Positions 26,345 to 35,456 of a stretch of DNA of 64,000 nucleotides are shown one piece after another; the stretch's first letter is position 1; each line of letters starts with the position of its first letter. The position numbers and the translations under genes are program-made. This DNA is from Xylophilus rhododendri. Lineage in GTDB: Bacteria; Pseudomonadota; Gammaproteobacteria; Burkholderiales; Burkholderiaceae_C. Below the pieces are notes generated by a model, which did no database searches, was not told where the DNA came from, and worked only from the letters and a program-made list of their open reading frames with translations. Location: contig NZ_CP047650.1 of NCBI RefSeq assembly GCF_009906855.1, forward strand, positions 5,394,001 through 5,458,000. The letters are read 5' to 3'.

Positions 26345-27712
26345 TCAGCGCGCGGCATCGGCTTGCTGCACGAACAGGGTGACTTCCACCCGGCGGTTCT
26401 TGGCGCGGCCCGCGGGGCTGCCGTTGTCCGATACCGATTCGCTGTCGGCCCGGCCCTCGGCGCGCAGGCGCTCGGGCTTGACCGTCTTGGCCAGCTCGGT
26501 TTTCACCGCATCGGCCCGGTCCTGCGAGAGGTGCCAGTTGGAGGGGTAGCGCAGGGTGCGGATCGGCTGGTTGTCGGTATGGCCGGTGATCAGCACCTGG
26601 CCGGGGGTGTCGCTCAGCGCCTGGGCGATGCGCGGCAGCAGGGTGCGCACGGCGGGCGCGATGACGGCGCTGCCGGGCTCGAAGAAGCCGTCGCCCTTGA
26701 TGGTGACGACCGAGCGGTCGGCGAAGTCCTGCACCTGCACCAGGCCGGCGGCCACTTCGGGCTGCAGGAAGGTGGCCAAGCGCGGCGAGGGCGCGGGCGG
26801 CGGTGGCGGCGGCGGGGATGCGGCACTCACCACCGCGGCCTTGGCCTCCAGGCCGGCGAGCGTGGCGAACACCGGCTCGGCCCGGTCGCCCAGCGAGAAA
26901 CGCAGCACCATCAGGATGCCGGCCAGCACCAGGGCGGCCAGGGTGGCCAGCACCCAGATGGGCAGGCCGGTGCCGAGTTGGGTGACTGCGGCGGGCTCGC
27001 CTTGCCAGCGGGGGGACAGGGCCTTGTCCGGCGCGGGCTTGCCCTTGCGCAGCAGCTGCATCAGGCGTTCGCGCACGCTGTCGAGCTGGGCGCGGCCGTT
27101 GTCGATGACGCGGTAGCGGCCTTCGAAGCCGAAGGCCAGCACCACGTAGAGCAGCTCCAGCAGGTTGCGGTTGGCCTCGACGTTCTCGGCCAGCTTGCTC
27201 ATCAGCTGGAAGACTTTTTCCCCGCCCCAGGTCTCGTTGTGGAACTGCACCAAGAGGCTCTGCGCCGACCAGGCGCCGGAGCCGCCCCAGGGGGTGCTGG
27301 CGGCGGATTCGTCCAGCAGGGTGCAGAGGATGTAGCGGGCTGCTATCACCTGTTCGTTGGGCAGGCCTTGCGCGCGGGCCTGCGATTCGAACTTGCGTAC
27401 GCCTTCGGCCAGGGCTTCCTTCAATCCTGCTGGATTTGGGTGGCGGGCCGTCGTGCGCACACGCGGCGCTGCGGCAAGCAGGGGCGCTGCGGCGGCGACC
27501 AGGGGGTTGAGGTTGGTCGCCATGAGGGCGTCCATCGGCAGGGGCGCGTCGCGGCTGGGCGGCATTTGCGGGGCGGCTGCACCGCCGCCACCGCCGCCGG
27601 CCGGGGCGTTGCCCGCAGGCGCGTCCGCTCGTGGTCGACCCGCGCTCGGTTTGATGATGGTGCGGTCCGAATTGAAGGCCGCAAACGGATCCTGCTTGTT
27701 GTCGTCGCTCAT
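26345..27712 (-). CDS. tssL: T6SS protein TssL (DotU) with C-terminal OmpA domain
   Basis: 455 residues. A disordered proline/glycine-rich start, the DotU helical domain (about 85-235; AARYILCTLLDESAASTPWG), a single membrane helix at about 253-273, a proline linker, and an OmpA-like peptidoglycan-binding domain (about 330-450) with TGHTDNQPIRTLRYPSNWHL and RAKNRRVEV. Such extended TssL proteins anchor the T6SS membrane complex to the cell wall, the job done by a separate TagL elsewhere. Overlaps tssK by ATGA. Confidence 0.97.
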   Translation of the reverse strand: MSDDNKQDPFAAFNSDRTIIKPSAGRPRADAPAGNAPAGGGGGGAAAPQMPPSRDAPLPMDALMATNLNPLVAAAAPLLAAAPRVRTTARHPNPAGLKEALAEGVRKFESQARAQGLPNEQVIAARYILCTLLDESAASTPWGGSGAWSAQSLLVQFHNETWGGEKVFQLMSKLAENVEANRNLLELLYVVLAFGFEGRYRVIDNGRAQLDSVRERLMQLLRKGKPAPDKALSPRWQGEPAAVTQLGTGLPIWVLATLAALVLAGILMVLRFSLGDRAEPVFATLAGLEAKAAVVSAASPPPPPPPAPSPRLATFLQPEVAAGLVQVQDFADRSVVTIKGDGFFEPGSAVIAPAVRTLLPRIAQALSDTPGQVLITGHTDNQPIRTLRYPSNWHLSQDRADAVKTELAKTVKPERLRAEGRADSESVSDNGSPAGRAKNRRVEVTLFVQQADAAR

Positions 27713-29046
27713 GCTCGCACCGCCCAGAATTCAAGTTCAAGCCCGGGGAAATCCCCGGCGATATGCATGGCCAGCCCGCCGGAACTCTCCAGCTGCTTCC
27801 AGTTGTCGCTGCCACGGGTCTCCAGCTCGAAGTAGTTGTAGCCCGCGTGGTAGGGGATCTGCCTGGGCGCCACCGGCAGCGGCCGCAGCGTGACGCCCGG
27901 CAGCTGCAGGTTGACCAGGTCGCGTATGCGTTCCACCGTGCCGATCTTGACCTGCGTGGGGAACCTCGCCCGCAGCGCGTCGCCCGGCAATTGCGAGGCC
28001 ACGGCCAGCACGAACTGGGCGCTGCGCTGCAGTTCCACGTCCGGGATGATGGCCACCCGCACGCCGTACTTGCGGTCCTGCAGCTCGATCGGGATGGCGG
28101 TCTGTTCCATCACCATGGAGAGCGACTGGCGCAGGTCGTCCATCAGCGGCTTGAAGCAGCGGATGGGGTCGTCGTGCTGGTAGGCCGGCATCTGCACCGG
28201 GCGGCGGCGCTCGCGGAAGGTGCTCAGGTCGCCGGCCAGGGCCACGCAGTGGAAGTACAGCTCCTTGGGATGCAGCACCGAGGTCTGGCGCAGCTGGGCG
28301 AAGAGGGGCTCGGCGCGGTTGATGGTCTGCAGCAGCAGGAAGTCCGCGATCTCGCCCACGCCCGCGCGGCCGGGCTGGGCCAGGCGCGATGCCAGGGCCT
28401 CGCCGCGCTGGTGCAGCAGGCCGTGCACTTCACGCAGGTAGGAGGCGATGGTTTCGTTGCCGCCGCTGTGCAGGGTGGGGGGGATGAAGTTGGCGTCCAG
28501 CACCAGCTTGTTGTCGGCGCGGCGCTCCACGATGCGGGCCAGGGCCAGGGTGGCATAGCCCTCCTGCGCATCGCGGGCCAGCATCACCCGCAGGTTGACC
28601 CGGCCGACCTGGATGGGGGCCACCCGTTCGCCGGTGACGTTGGTGTCGCCCACGTCCACTTCGGCCACGCGGTAGCGCGGGGGCATGGCGCCGGTGTCGG
28701 ATTCGGCATCGCTCTCGGCCACGCCGGGGCGCTGCAGCACGGCGGCCAGCACCACCAGTTCGTCGCGCACATCGGCGGCCACGTCGAAGGCGGCAGGGGC
28801 GGCGTCCTGGCCGGGCAGGTCGAAGACCAGGCCGTCCGGCAGCACGCCGGTGGCGCTGGCCACGGCGATCTTGCCGAGGTTGAGGGCGGCGCTGTCGAGG
28901 GCCAGGGTGGTGAAGCCCCAGCCGTAGCCCTGCGCCATGCCGGCGCGCAGATGCGCCTGCAGCGCCAGGAAACGGTCGTGCTGTTGGAAATGCTGGGGCT
29001 GGAGGAACATGCCCTCCGTCCAGATGACTTTGTTGTGCCAGGTCAT
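27709..29046 (-). CDS. tssK: T6SS baseplate protein TssK
   Basis: 445 residues beginning NKVIWTEGMFLQPQHFQQHD, the signature start of the TssK family. Middle blocks include FIPPTLHSG, DFLLLQTINRAEPLFAQL and HPKELYFHCVALAGDLSTF, and the C-terminal domain ends at PGLELEFWAVRA. TssK trimers connect the baseplate to the TssLM membrane complex. 21 bases after the PAAR-like gene, ATGA overlap with tssL. Confidence 0.97.
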   Translation of the reverse strand: MTWHNKVIWTEGMFLQPQHFQQHDRFLALQAHLRAGMAQGYGWGFTTLALDSAALNLGKIAVASATGVLPDGLVFDLPGQDAAPAAFDVAADVRDELVVLAAVLQRPGVAESDAESDTGAMPPRYRVAEVDVGDTNVTGERVAPIQVGRVNLRVMLARDAQEGYATLALARIVERRADNKLVLDANFIPPTLHSGGNETIASYLREVHGLLHQRGEALASRLAQPGRAGVGEIADFLLLQTINRAEPLFAQLRQTSVLHPKELYFHCVALAGDLSTFRERRRPVQMPAYQHDDPIRCFKPLMDDLRQSLSMVMEQTAIPIELQDRKYGVRVAIIPDVELQRSAQFVLAVASQLPGDALRARFPTQVKIGTVERIRDLVNLQLPGVTLRPLPVAPRQIPYHAGYNYFELETRGSDNWKQLESSGGLAMHIAGDFPGLELEFWAVRA

Positions 29047-29067
29047 AAACGGGGTGATCTCTCGCGA

Positions 29068-29454
29068 TCAGGGAATCATGTGGGTGACTTGGCCGGGAAC
29101 GGCGATGCTCACCATGCCGCCATAGGCGCAGGTGAGCTTGCAGTTGTTGTCCAGCGCGGGAATGGACTTGATGGTGACGGTGACGGCGCCCGGCACCCAG
29201 GGGCCCGGGAACACCGCCGCGCAGGGCATGGGCGTGAGCACGCCCAGCGCCGCCGAGGTGGCCGAGGCGACCGCCGGGTTGGCCAGGCTGTTGCACATGC
29301 CGAAGGGCGGGATGTTGGTGGGAAAGACGTTGTCCATCACGGTGCCGGCCACCAGGTTGGTCGAGTTCACCATGCGCGGGGTCGCGTTGAAGACCGACGG
29401 CGCCAGGCCGAAGGTGCACATCAGCTGGGCGGTGGTGACGACCTGGATGGGCAT
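29068..29454 (-). CDS. PAAR-like T6SS spike tip protein (DUF4280 type)
   Basis: 128 residues matching the PAAR-like DUF4280 family: a first block CTFGLAPSVFN, then NIPPFGMCNSLANPAVASAT, GVLTPMPCAAVFPGPWVPG, and a last block, CKLTCAYGGMVSIAVPG. The histidines and cysteines of classical PAAR tips are replaced by the conserved cysteine/methionine pattern of this family. It should cap the VgrG trimer and carry or fold against an effector. It sits between the phosphatase gene and tssK, away from vgrG, but in the same operon. Confidence 0.85.
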   Translation of the reverse strand: MPIQVVTTAQLMCTFGLAPSVFNATPRMVNSTNLVAGTVMDNVFPTNIPPFGMCNSLANPAVASATSAALGVLTPMPCAAVFPGPWVPGAVTVTIKSIPALDNNCKLTCAYGGMVSIAVPGQVTHMIP

Positions 29455-29491
29455 GGTGGGCTCCTGCTGGTGGAATCGGATGCGGACCGGC

Positions 29492-30289
29492 TCAGCCGAT
29501 CCAGACGGAGATGCCGCTGAAGTTGTCGTGGCCGGGCTTGTTCATGGCCGCGGCATTGCGCAGCACGGACTGTTCCAGCTCGGCCAGCCAGGCCTGCGGG
29601 TGTTCGGCGGCCTGCAGGGTGCGGCACAGCTCGGCGTCGTCCACATATTCCCAGAGGCCGTCGGTGCACATCAGGAAGACGTCGCCGGGCAGCAGCGGGC
29701 AGGGCGCGGGGGCGGCGCTGAGGTGCAGGTGTTCCGGCGCGCTGCCGAGCGCCGACAGCAGCTCGGAGCGGCGCGCATGGGTGCGGGCCTGCTCGGGCTG
29801 CAGCACGCCGGCATCCACCATGGACTGCACCACGCTGTGGTCGCTGGTGCGCTGGAAGACACGGCCCTCGCGGAACAGGTAGAGGCGCGAATCGCCGGCA
29901 TGGCCCCAGAGGGCCTCGGCGCGCTCCAGGTCGATGAACAGGCTGACCACGGTGCTGTGCATCTGCGCCTGGGCGGGGGCGTCGGCGCGGTGGCGGATGA
30001 CGGTGGCGTTGGTGTCCAGCAGCAGGTGTTCGACCTCGGCGCTGTCCATGACGGGCGCGGCGGCGAACTGCTCGATGACATGGCGCACGGCGATGCGCGC
30101 GGCCACGTCGCCGCCGCCATGGCCGCCGGCGCCGTCGGCCACCACGCAGCACAGGTGGCGGTCGGAATGCCAGTGGCCGCAGGCGTCCTCGTTGTAGTTG
30201 CGGCCGCCGGGGCGCGACAGGATCGCCAGCTCGATGGCCGGGGCGCCGTGCGGCGGCGCGAGGTCCTCGGCCGGGAAGGCTTGCGTCAT
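29492..30289 (-). CDS. pppA: T6SS serine/threonine phosphatase PppA (PP2C)
   Basis: 265 residues from the ATG at 30289, overlapping the fha stop as ATGA. PP2C motifs: RPGGRNYNEDACG (metal-binding aspartate), VVADGAGGHGGGDVAAR (second metal aspartate), WGHAGDSRLYLF, FLMCTDGLWEYV and the last GHDNFSGISVW with the catalytic D-N pair. In the threonine phosphorylation pathway PppA removes phosphate from Fha and so turns T6SS firing off; its kinase partner is encoded at 51246. Confidence 0.93.
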   Translation of the reverse strand: MTQAFPAEDLAPPHGAPAIELAILSRPGGRNYNEDACGHWHSDRHLCCVVADGAGGHGGGDVAARIAVRHVIEQFAAAPVMDSAEVEHLLLDTNATVIRHRADAPAQAQMHSTVVSLFIDLERAEALWGHAGDSRLYLFREGRVFQRTSDHSVVQSMVDAGVLQPEQARTHARRSELLSALGSAPEHLHLSAAPAPCPLLPGDVFLMCTDGLWEYVDDAELCRTLQAAEHPQAWLAELEQSVLRNAAAMNKPGHDNFSGISVWIG

Positions 30290-32214
30290 GGCGGGTCCTT
30301 GTGCTGCAGCTGGGCGATGTGTTCTTCGTAGGCCTTGAGGAAGGCCTTGCCGAAGAGGCTGTGGAAGTCGTCCTCGGCCTCGGTGCTGATCTGGGCGTAG
30401 TGCTCGGTGAAGACTTCCCACATGGCGGCCTTCTTGCTGCCCGGCAGCAGGGAGCGCAGGCCGGAGCGCTGGGTGAGCCGGCCTTCGAGTTCGGCCGGCT
30501 TGAAGCGGTCCAGCACGCCGGCAAGGGCCGCGCGCATGCCGGCGATGAAGCCGAACTGGTGGGCGCGCAGGTCGTTGTAGGCGTCGCGCATCGCCGGCGC
30601 CGGGTCCATGAAGCCGCGCATCGTCGGCGAGAGCAGGTGCTGCAGGGCGACTTCGGCGCTGGGGGAGAACTTCAGGGGGTTGTTCTTCTGGGCCACGATC
30701 ATGGTGGCCTCGGCGCGCACCTCGCGTTTGAGGGCGGCGCGGGCCACCAGCAGGTCCACCGTGCCGCTGGCGGATTCGTGCAGCAGGCTGCCGACCAGGC
30801 GCATCAGCTCGGGGGTGAGGGCATCGAGCTTGAGGTTGGGCAGGTTCAGGCCTTCGCGGAAGGCGGCGAGCAGGGCGGCGGTGTCGGCGTTGCCGGCCGA
30901 GGGTGCGTAAGACGGGGCTGCGGCGGGGGCCGGTGCCGGCTGCGGGGCGGGTGCCCAGGCGGCAGGGGCCGGGGGCGCTGCCACGACGGGGGGCGGTGCC
31001 GGGGCTGCGACCGGTTCGGGGGCGAAGCTGGCCATGGCCGCTGCCACCGGTGCGGCCATGGGCGCGGCGGCACCGAAGCCGGCGAGCGGATCGAAATCGG
31101 CCGGGGCCGAGCCGAAGGCGGCCATCGGGTCCAGGCTGGCGGCCGACGCGGGCGGCTCGATGGCGGCCGGTGCCGGCGCGGCCTGCGCGGGGCGGGCCAT
31201 GGGGCGGATGACGGTGCGGCCTTCGCTCTCCGGCTGGTCCCAGGAAAGCACGGCGCCCACCGGGATGGCGGCGGGCGGGCGGGCCGCGGGCTGGGCGGGC
31301 GCGGGGGCCGGGCGGTCCACGGCCGGCGGCGGCAGGAAGGGGCGGTGCAGGTCGGAGAGGTCGTCCTGCACCGTCTGCGAGCTGGCCAGGGGCACGGCGC
31401 CGAGCGACTTCATCGGGTCGGCGCTGGCGGCCATGTTGGGCGCGACCATGGGCGCGTCCAGCAGGGAGTTGGCCAGCGGGTCGCCGCCGCTGCTGGCGCC
31501 CAGGCCGAAGAGGGCGTCGAGCGAGTTGTCCTTGTTGGCATTGCCGCCGCTGCCATGCAGGTCGGGGATCAGCGGCGCGGGCGCGGCGGCGCCGCTGTCC
31601 AGGCCGAACTGGCCGGCGTCGCCACGGCCCAGGGACTGGGCGAAGTCCTGCGCGGGCGGCCGGGCCGATGGGGGCGGGGGCGCGAAGGGGTTCCAGTCGT
31701 CGGGAATGCCGCCGAGCGACGAGGGTGCGGGCGCGGGTGGCGGCGCGAAGGCCGGTGCGGGGGCCGGCGAAGATCCGCCGCCGAACGCGGCCAGCGGATC
31801 GAACAGGCCCGGGCTGCCGCCTGCGGCCGGCGCACGGGCACCGGCGGCGGGGCCCAGCAGGCCGGCGAACGGGTCGTCGCTGGCCGCACCCGCGGCGGCG
31901 GCGGCCTGCTGGCGCACTTCGAGCACGAAGCCGCCGATCTGCACCTTGTCCCCCGCCTTGATCGCCATCTCGCGGCCGCTGCCCAGCGCCTGGCCGTTGA
32001 CCAGGATGGGGTTGCTGCCGCGGTCCACCACCGCATAGCCGCCGTTGCGGAACACGACCTGCGCATGGACCCGCGAGATGGCGCGGTCCGGGTCGGGCAG
32101 CACCAGCTGGTTGGTGTCGGCCCGGCCGATGGTGCCGCCCAGCTCGTCGAAGCTGGCGGACAGGGGGCTGGGCGATGGCCCGCCGTTGAGGGAGATGACG
32201 CTGAGGGTGATCAC
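30286..32214 (-). CDS. tagH: FHA-domain T6SS activator (TagH/Fha)
   Basis: 642 residues. N-terminal FHA domain (about 20-100) with GGTIGRADTNQLVLPD and ISRVHAQVVFRNGGY, which hold the phosphothreonine-binding R, S and H. A long low-complexity alanine/proline linker (about 105-440) follows. The C-terminal T6SS-FHA domain (about 450-642) runs from LLAAFREGLNLPNLKLDALT to WEVFTEHYAQISTEAEDDFH. Phosphorylated Fha promotes T6SS assembly. Its coding overlap with pppA and the nearby divergent kinase complete the phospho-switch. Confidence 0.95.
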   Translation of the reverse strand: MITLSVISLNGGPSPSPLSASFDELGGTIGRADTNQLVLPDPDRAISRVHAQVVFRNGGYAVVDRGSNPILVNGQALGSGREMAIKAGDKVQIGGFVLEVRQQAAAAAGAASDDPFAGLLGPAAGARAPAAGGSPGLFDPLAAFGGGSSPAPAPAFAPPPAPAPSSLGGIPDDWNPFAPPPPSARPPAQDFAQSLGRGDAGQFGLDSGAAAPAPLIPDLHGSGGNANKDNSLDALFGLGASSGGDPLANSLLDAPMVAPNMAASADPMKSLGAVPLASSQTVQDDLSDLHRPFLPPPAVDRPAPAPAQPAARPPAAIPVGAVLSWDQPESEGRTVIRPMARPAQAAPAPAAIEPPASAASLDPMAAFGSAPADFDPLAGFGAAAPMAAPVAAAMASFAPEPVAAPAPPPVVAAPPAPAAWAPAPQPAPAPAAAPSYAPSAGNADTAALLAAFREGLNLPNLKLDALTPELMRLVGSLLHESASGTVDLLVARAALKREVRAEATMIVAQKNNPLKFSPSAEVALQHLLSPTMRGFMDPAPAMRDAYNDLRAHQFGFIAGMRAALAGVLDRFKPAELEGRLTQRSGLRSLLPGSKKAAMWEVFTEHYAQISTEAEDDFHSLFGKAFLKAYEEHIAQLQHKDPP

Positions 32215-32259
32215 GGTGTCTTGTCCTTGGACAAAAGAGGAACGGGGCGGCGGTGGAGG

Positions 32260-33072
32260 TCAGCGCAGCACATACAGCTTGCCCTCCACGGCGGCCAGTC
32301 GGACGGGGAAAGAGCGGCTGGTGCCGGCTGCATCGGGCGCGGTGCGCAGGGCGGCTTCGCCGCTGGCGTCCAGGCATTCGAGCAGGCGGCCACCGGCCAG
32401 CTTGCGCAGGAAGAGGCTGCCGGCATCGAGCGGCAGGAAGGCTGGCGGCCCTCCGTCGGCCAGGCTCGCCAGATGGCGGCGCAGGCGTTCGGTGCTCTCG
32501 TCCACCGGCACCTGGTAGGCGGCGGCGAGTTCGTCGGTGCGCAGCCGGGCGGCGCCGACGAAGCTTTCGATATTGCCTTCGGCCAGGTCGCGCGCCAGGT
32601 TCTGCAGCAGGGCCAGGGCCTGGGCGGCCAGGGCGGGTGTGGGTTCGGCCAGGGGGGCGTCCAGCCAGCGCCAGCGCGGGAAACTCACAGGCAGGGCCAC
32701 GTCCTGGGTGACGCTCACCGGCGCCTCGTAGGGCAGGCCGGCGACGGGCGCCCAGTCGAGCTGGGCCAGGCAACGCGAGGCGGATTCGTCGGCCGCATTG
32801 CCGGCGCGTGGCAGCAGGATGGCCAGCCGGGCGGATTGGAGGCCATCGGCCTTCAGCGCCAGCGGCGGCGGCAGGGCCTGGTCGGGCGGCGCGGCGGCCG
32901 GCCGGGGCCAGACCACCAGCTCCAGCCGGTTGGCGCCGGCGATGGTGTATTCGTGCACCGGCACGATGGCGCGCGGCCGGGCGGCATCGACCCGGGCCAC
33001 GGCGATGCCGTTGATCCAGGCCTCGGCCTCGCAGCCGACGGCGTCGAGTTTGATGACAAGCAGGCGTTCCAT
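32260..33072 (-). CDS. T6SS-operon protein of unknown function (270 aa)
   Basis: 270 residues beginning MERLLVIKLDAVGCEAEAWI, then NGIAVARV and EYTIAGANRLELVVWPRP, a beta-sandwich-like pattern (NG.P..R, ..YL..G.N.L) that I associate with small proteins encoded beside T6SS effectors. The second half is helical (PALAAQALALLQNLARDLAE, FVGAARLRTDELAAAY). Start ATG shares one base with the stop of the 598-residue gene (TGATG), so the two are translationally coupled. It could be an immunity or accessory protein; no signal peptide is present. Confidence 0.7.
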   Translation of the reverse strand: MERLLVIKLDAVGCEAEAWINGIAVARVDAARPRAIVPVHEYTIAGANRLELVVWPRPAAAPPDQALPPPLALKADGLQSARLAILLPRAGNAADESASRCLAQLDWAPVAGLPYEAPVSVTQDVALPVSFPRWRWLDAPLAEPTPALAAQALALLQNLARDLAEGNIESFVGAARLRTDELAAAYQVPVDESTERLRRHLASLADGGPPAFLPLDAGSLFLRKLAGGRLLECLDASGEAALRTAPDAAGTSRSFPVRLAAVEGKLYVLR

Positions 33073-34868
33073 CAGCCCAGGCTCCAGTCCAGCAAGGACA
33101 TGGCCGGCAGCAGGGGCCGCAGGCTGGTTTGGCTGCCGAGCAGCGGGTCGTGCACCCGCAGGGCCACCGAGACCGGCTCGATGGCCAGCTGGCAGAACCA
33201 CTGCAGGCCGCCGGCCGGCGCGGGCCGCAGGCCGCAGCTGCCCACCAGCGCGCCGGCCACCGGGCCGGTGGCATCGGCCAGGGCGGCGGTGTCGCCCTGG
33301 GCCAGGGATTCCAGTTCCAGCACGAAGGGCAGGCGCAGCGCCGTCTGTGCCGGGGCGATTGCCGCCGGCAGGTCGGTGCCGGGCAGGCGTTCGAAAGCCA
33401 CTTTGAGCGGCGCGCGGCCGGCGCAGTGCAGCGACAGGCGGCTCTGCGAGCCGAAGAGGTTCAGCTCGCCCTGCAGGCGCAGGTCGAGCTGGCAGGCGAC
33501 GAGGTCCAGCACGCCGGCCACCCGGAACACCGGCGGCTGGGCCAGCACGGCGCCGTTGGCGGCGCTTTCCGCCCAGCCCCAGGTGATGCCGGCGCTGCCG
33601 GCCAGCACTTGGGGCTGGGCCTCCATGCGGCCGCGCAGCACGCCGCTTTCGCGCTCCCAGGCGGTGGCCAGGCGGGCCAGGCCTTCGGCCAGCTGGCGGT
33701 CGAGGTCGGCCAGGCCCGCCTGCCAGCGGGAGGCGTCCAGCGCCAGGCCGTCGCGTTCTATGCGGTAGAGGGCGGGCGGCGATGGGGGCGGGGTGGCGGT
33801 CTCGGGCCAGGCCATGGGCGGGCCGGGCTCGCGGCGCCAGATCATCCAGTGCTGTTCGGACGGGTAGACCGACAGCAGCGTCTTCTGGTCGCCCAGGGGC
33901 ACGCCGGTCTCGCGCAGGCCGCAGCTGCCCAGCTCCAGGGTGCTGAGCTGCGGCAGGCTCTCCACGGCGATGGCCGGCTGCGGGCCGTCGCCCACCGACG
34001 GCGGTGTCTCGGCATAGAGGTTGAGCACCACGTCGGCCGCATGCGCGCCGCGCCAGGAGGCCAGGCCCTGCGCGCCGTTGAGGGTGACCAGCGGATGCAG
34101 CTGCGGATCGCAGCAATGGCTGGCGCGGGTGCGCAGGCGCAGACGGCTGAAGTCGCGCTCGCTGGGCTGGCTCAGCAGGAAGAGGCGCGGCGGCAGGGCG
34201 GGTGGCGCCTCGCGCGCGGCGGCCGCGGCGCCTGCGGCCAGGGTGATGGCGGGGCGGGTGATGCCGGTGGGCAGGCGGCGCCACTGTTCCTGCTCGAAAC
34301 GGTAGTGGTGCGGCTGGCGGGCCGGCGGCGGCTCCAGCAGGCGCAGGTCGATGGCGTCGATGTCGCAGGCCTCGCCGAGTGCGATCGGCCCGGCCGGCAG
34401 CAGGCAGCCCAGGAAGCCGCGCGGCATCAGCTGCGCATCGAGCTGGGCGATGGCCTGGTCGAAGGCGGCCGGGCTGGTGCCGCCGCCGCCCGCGCCGGCC
34501 TGCGCCGACAGCCGGGCCAGTTCCTCGCGGGTGCGCCGGCACAGCTGGAACACCTTGCCGCCCTGCGGCCGGCCGGGCGCGGCCAGCAGCTCCTGCGCCC
34601 AGGCGAATTCGGGTTTGCTTTCGAAGGCCGCGCCCAGCATGAACCAGCAGGCCAGGTAGCGGGCCAGGCAGAGCACATGGTCCAGGCCGTGGGCGGTGCC
34701 GCGCTGCACACCCATGGCGATCAGCTCGCCGTAGCGCTCGGCCAGGCGCGACGGCACCTCGGGGAAGGCGGCGGACAGCACGGCCGACAGCCCTGCGATG
34801 TCGCGTTCGCGCTTGATGGCCTGCAGGGCGGCGGCCTGCTCGGGATTGAGTCTCAGCATGGTGCTCAC
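33072..34868 (-). CDS. T6SS-operon protein of unknown function in the effector position (598 aa)
   Basis: The GTG at 34868 overlaps the DUF4123 stop as GTGA and gives 598 residues; an ATG at 34859 would remove three. The first 115 residues (NPEQAAALQAIKRERDI, FPEVPSRLAERYGELIAMGV, then GTAHGLDHVLCLARYLACWF and FAWAQELLA) fit a small helical domain often encoded next to VgrG/PAAR effectors. The rest is beta-rich with tryptophans and carries a DUF2169-like look (LHPLVTLNGAQGLASWRG) without a recognised catalytic motif. Following vgrG and a DUF4123 adaptor, it occupies the slot usually held by the effector or its carrier. Confidence 0.7.
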   Translation of the reverse strand: MSTMLRLNPEQAAALQAIKRERDIAGLSAVLSAAFPEVPSRLAERYGELIAMGVQRGTAHGLDHVLCLARYLACWFMLGAAFESKPEFAWAQELLAAPGRPQGGKVFQLCRRTREELARLSAQAGAGGGGTSPAAFDQAIAQLDAQLMPRGFLGCLLPAGPIALGEACDIDAIDLRLLEPPPARQPHHYRFEQEQWRRLPTGITRPAITLAAGAAAAAREAPPALPPRLFLLSQPSERDFSRLRLRTRASHCCDPQLHPLVTLNGAQGLASWRGAHAADVVLNLYAETPPSVGDGPQPAIAVESLPQLSTLELGSCGLRETGVPLGDQKTLLSVYPSEQHWMIWRREPGPPMAWPETATPPPSPPALYRIERDGLALDASRWQAGLADLDRQLAEGLARLATAWERESGVLRGRMEAQPQVLAGSAGITWGWAESAANGAVLAQPPVFRVAGVLDLVACQLDLRLQGELNLFGSQSRLSLHCAGRAPLKVAFERLPGTDLPAAIAPAQTALRLPFVLELESLAQGDTAALADATGPVAGALVGSCGLRPAPAGGLQWFCQLAIEPVSVALRVHDPLLGSQTSLRPLLPAMSLLDWSLG

Positions 34869-35452
34869 GCCGCTTTCGCCAGGGGAATGTCGCGCTGCGC
34901 CAGCCGGCCCAGCTGGGATTCGGCATGCCGCCAGGACGACACGCCGGGCACCACCAGCGCCCGCACCGGCCCGAAGAAGGCGCTGAGTTCGGCCGGCCCG
35001 AACAGCGGCAGCACCGCCTGCAGCACCACCGGGTCCATCCATTCGAGGGCGATGCGCTCGCCGCCCGGCAGCACCGCCGCCAGCAGCTCGCGCAGGTGGT
35101 TGCGCAGCGGCATCAGGCGCGCCGTGCTGCGCACCAGCACGCCCCATTCGGCCAGGCTGGCGGCGGCCTCGAACAGCAGCCAGTCGGTGAAGGCGGAATC
35201 GGGCCTGAGCTGCACCAGATAGGGCGCGTCCTGCTGCGCCTGGGGTTCCAGCGCACCGGGCAGCAGGCAGTCGTAGTCGGCGATTTCCGAGCCGGCCGCC
35301 GCCAGCCGCTGCGGCAGGCCGGCGATGCGCGAGCCCATGACCACCGCATACACCTGCAGCGATTCGTCCGCCCACAGCGCGGCCTTGTGCTGCGGCGCGG
35401 CAAGCGGCGCGGCGGCGGCGAGCTGGGTGGCGGGCGCGGTTTGCTGGTCCAT
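34865..35452 (-). CDS. DUF4123 adaptor (Tap/TEC) for T6SS effector loading
   Basis: 195 residues with the DUF4123 pattern: YAVVMGSRIAGLPQRLAAAG, DYDCLLPGALEPQAQQDAPY then LVQL, WGVLVRSTARLMPLRNHLRE and IALEWMDPVVLQAVLPLFGP. Such adaptors bind the C-terminus of a cognate VgrG and load a specific effector. It begins 4 bases after the vgrG stop and overlaps the next gene, so its cargo is probably one of the two following proteins. Confidence 0.85.
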   Translation of the reverse strand: MDQQTAPATQLAAAAPLAAPQHKAALWADESLQVYAVVMGSRIAGLPQRLAAAGSEIADYDCLLPGALEPQAQQDAPYLVQLRPDSAFTDWLLFEAAASLAEWGVLVRSTARLMPLRNHLRELLAAVLPGGERIALEWMDPVVLQAVLPLFGPAELSAFFGPVRALVVPGVSSWRHAESQLGRLAQRDIPLAKAA

Positions 35453-35456
35453 CTGC

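Noticed and set aside
30301..33768. 1155-codon plus-strand open frame opposite fha and the effector-slot genes
   Set aside because: Low-complexity antisense reading of well supported minus-strand genes with overlapping starts and stops.
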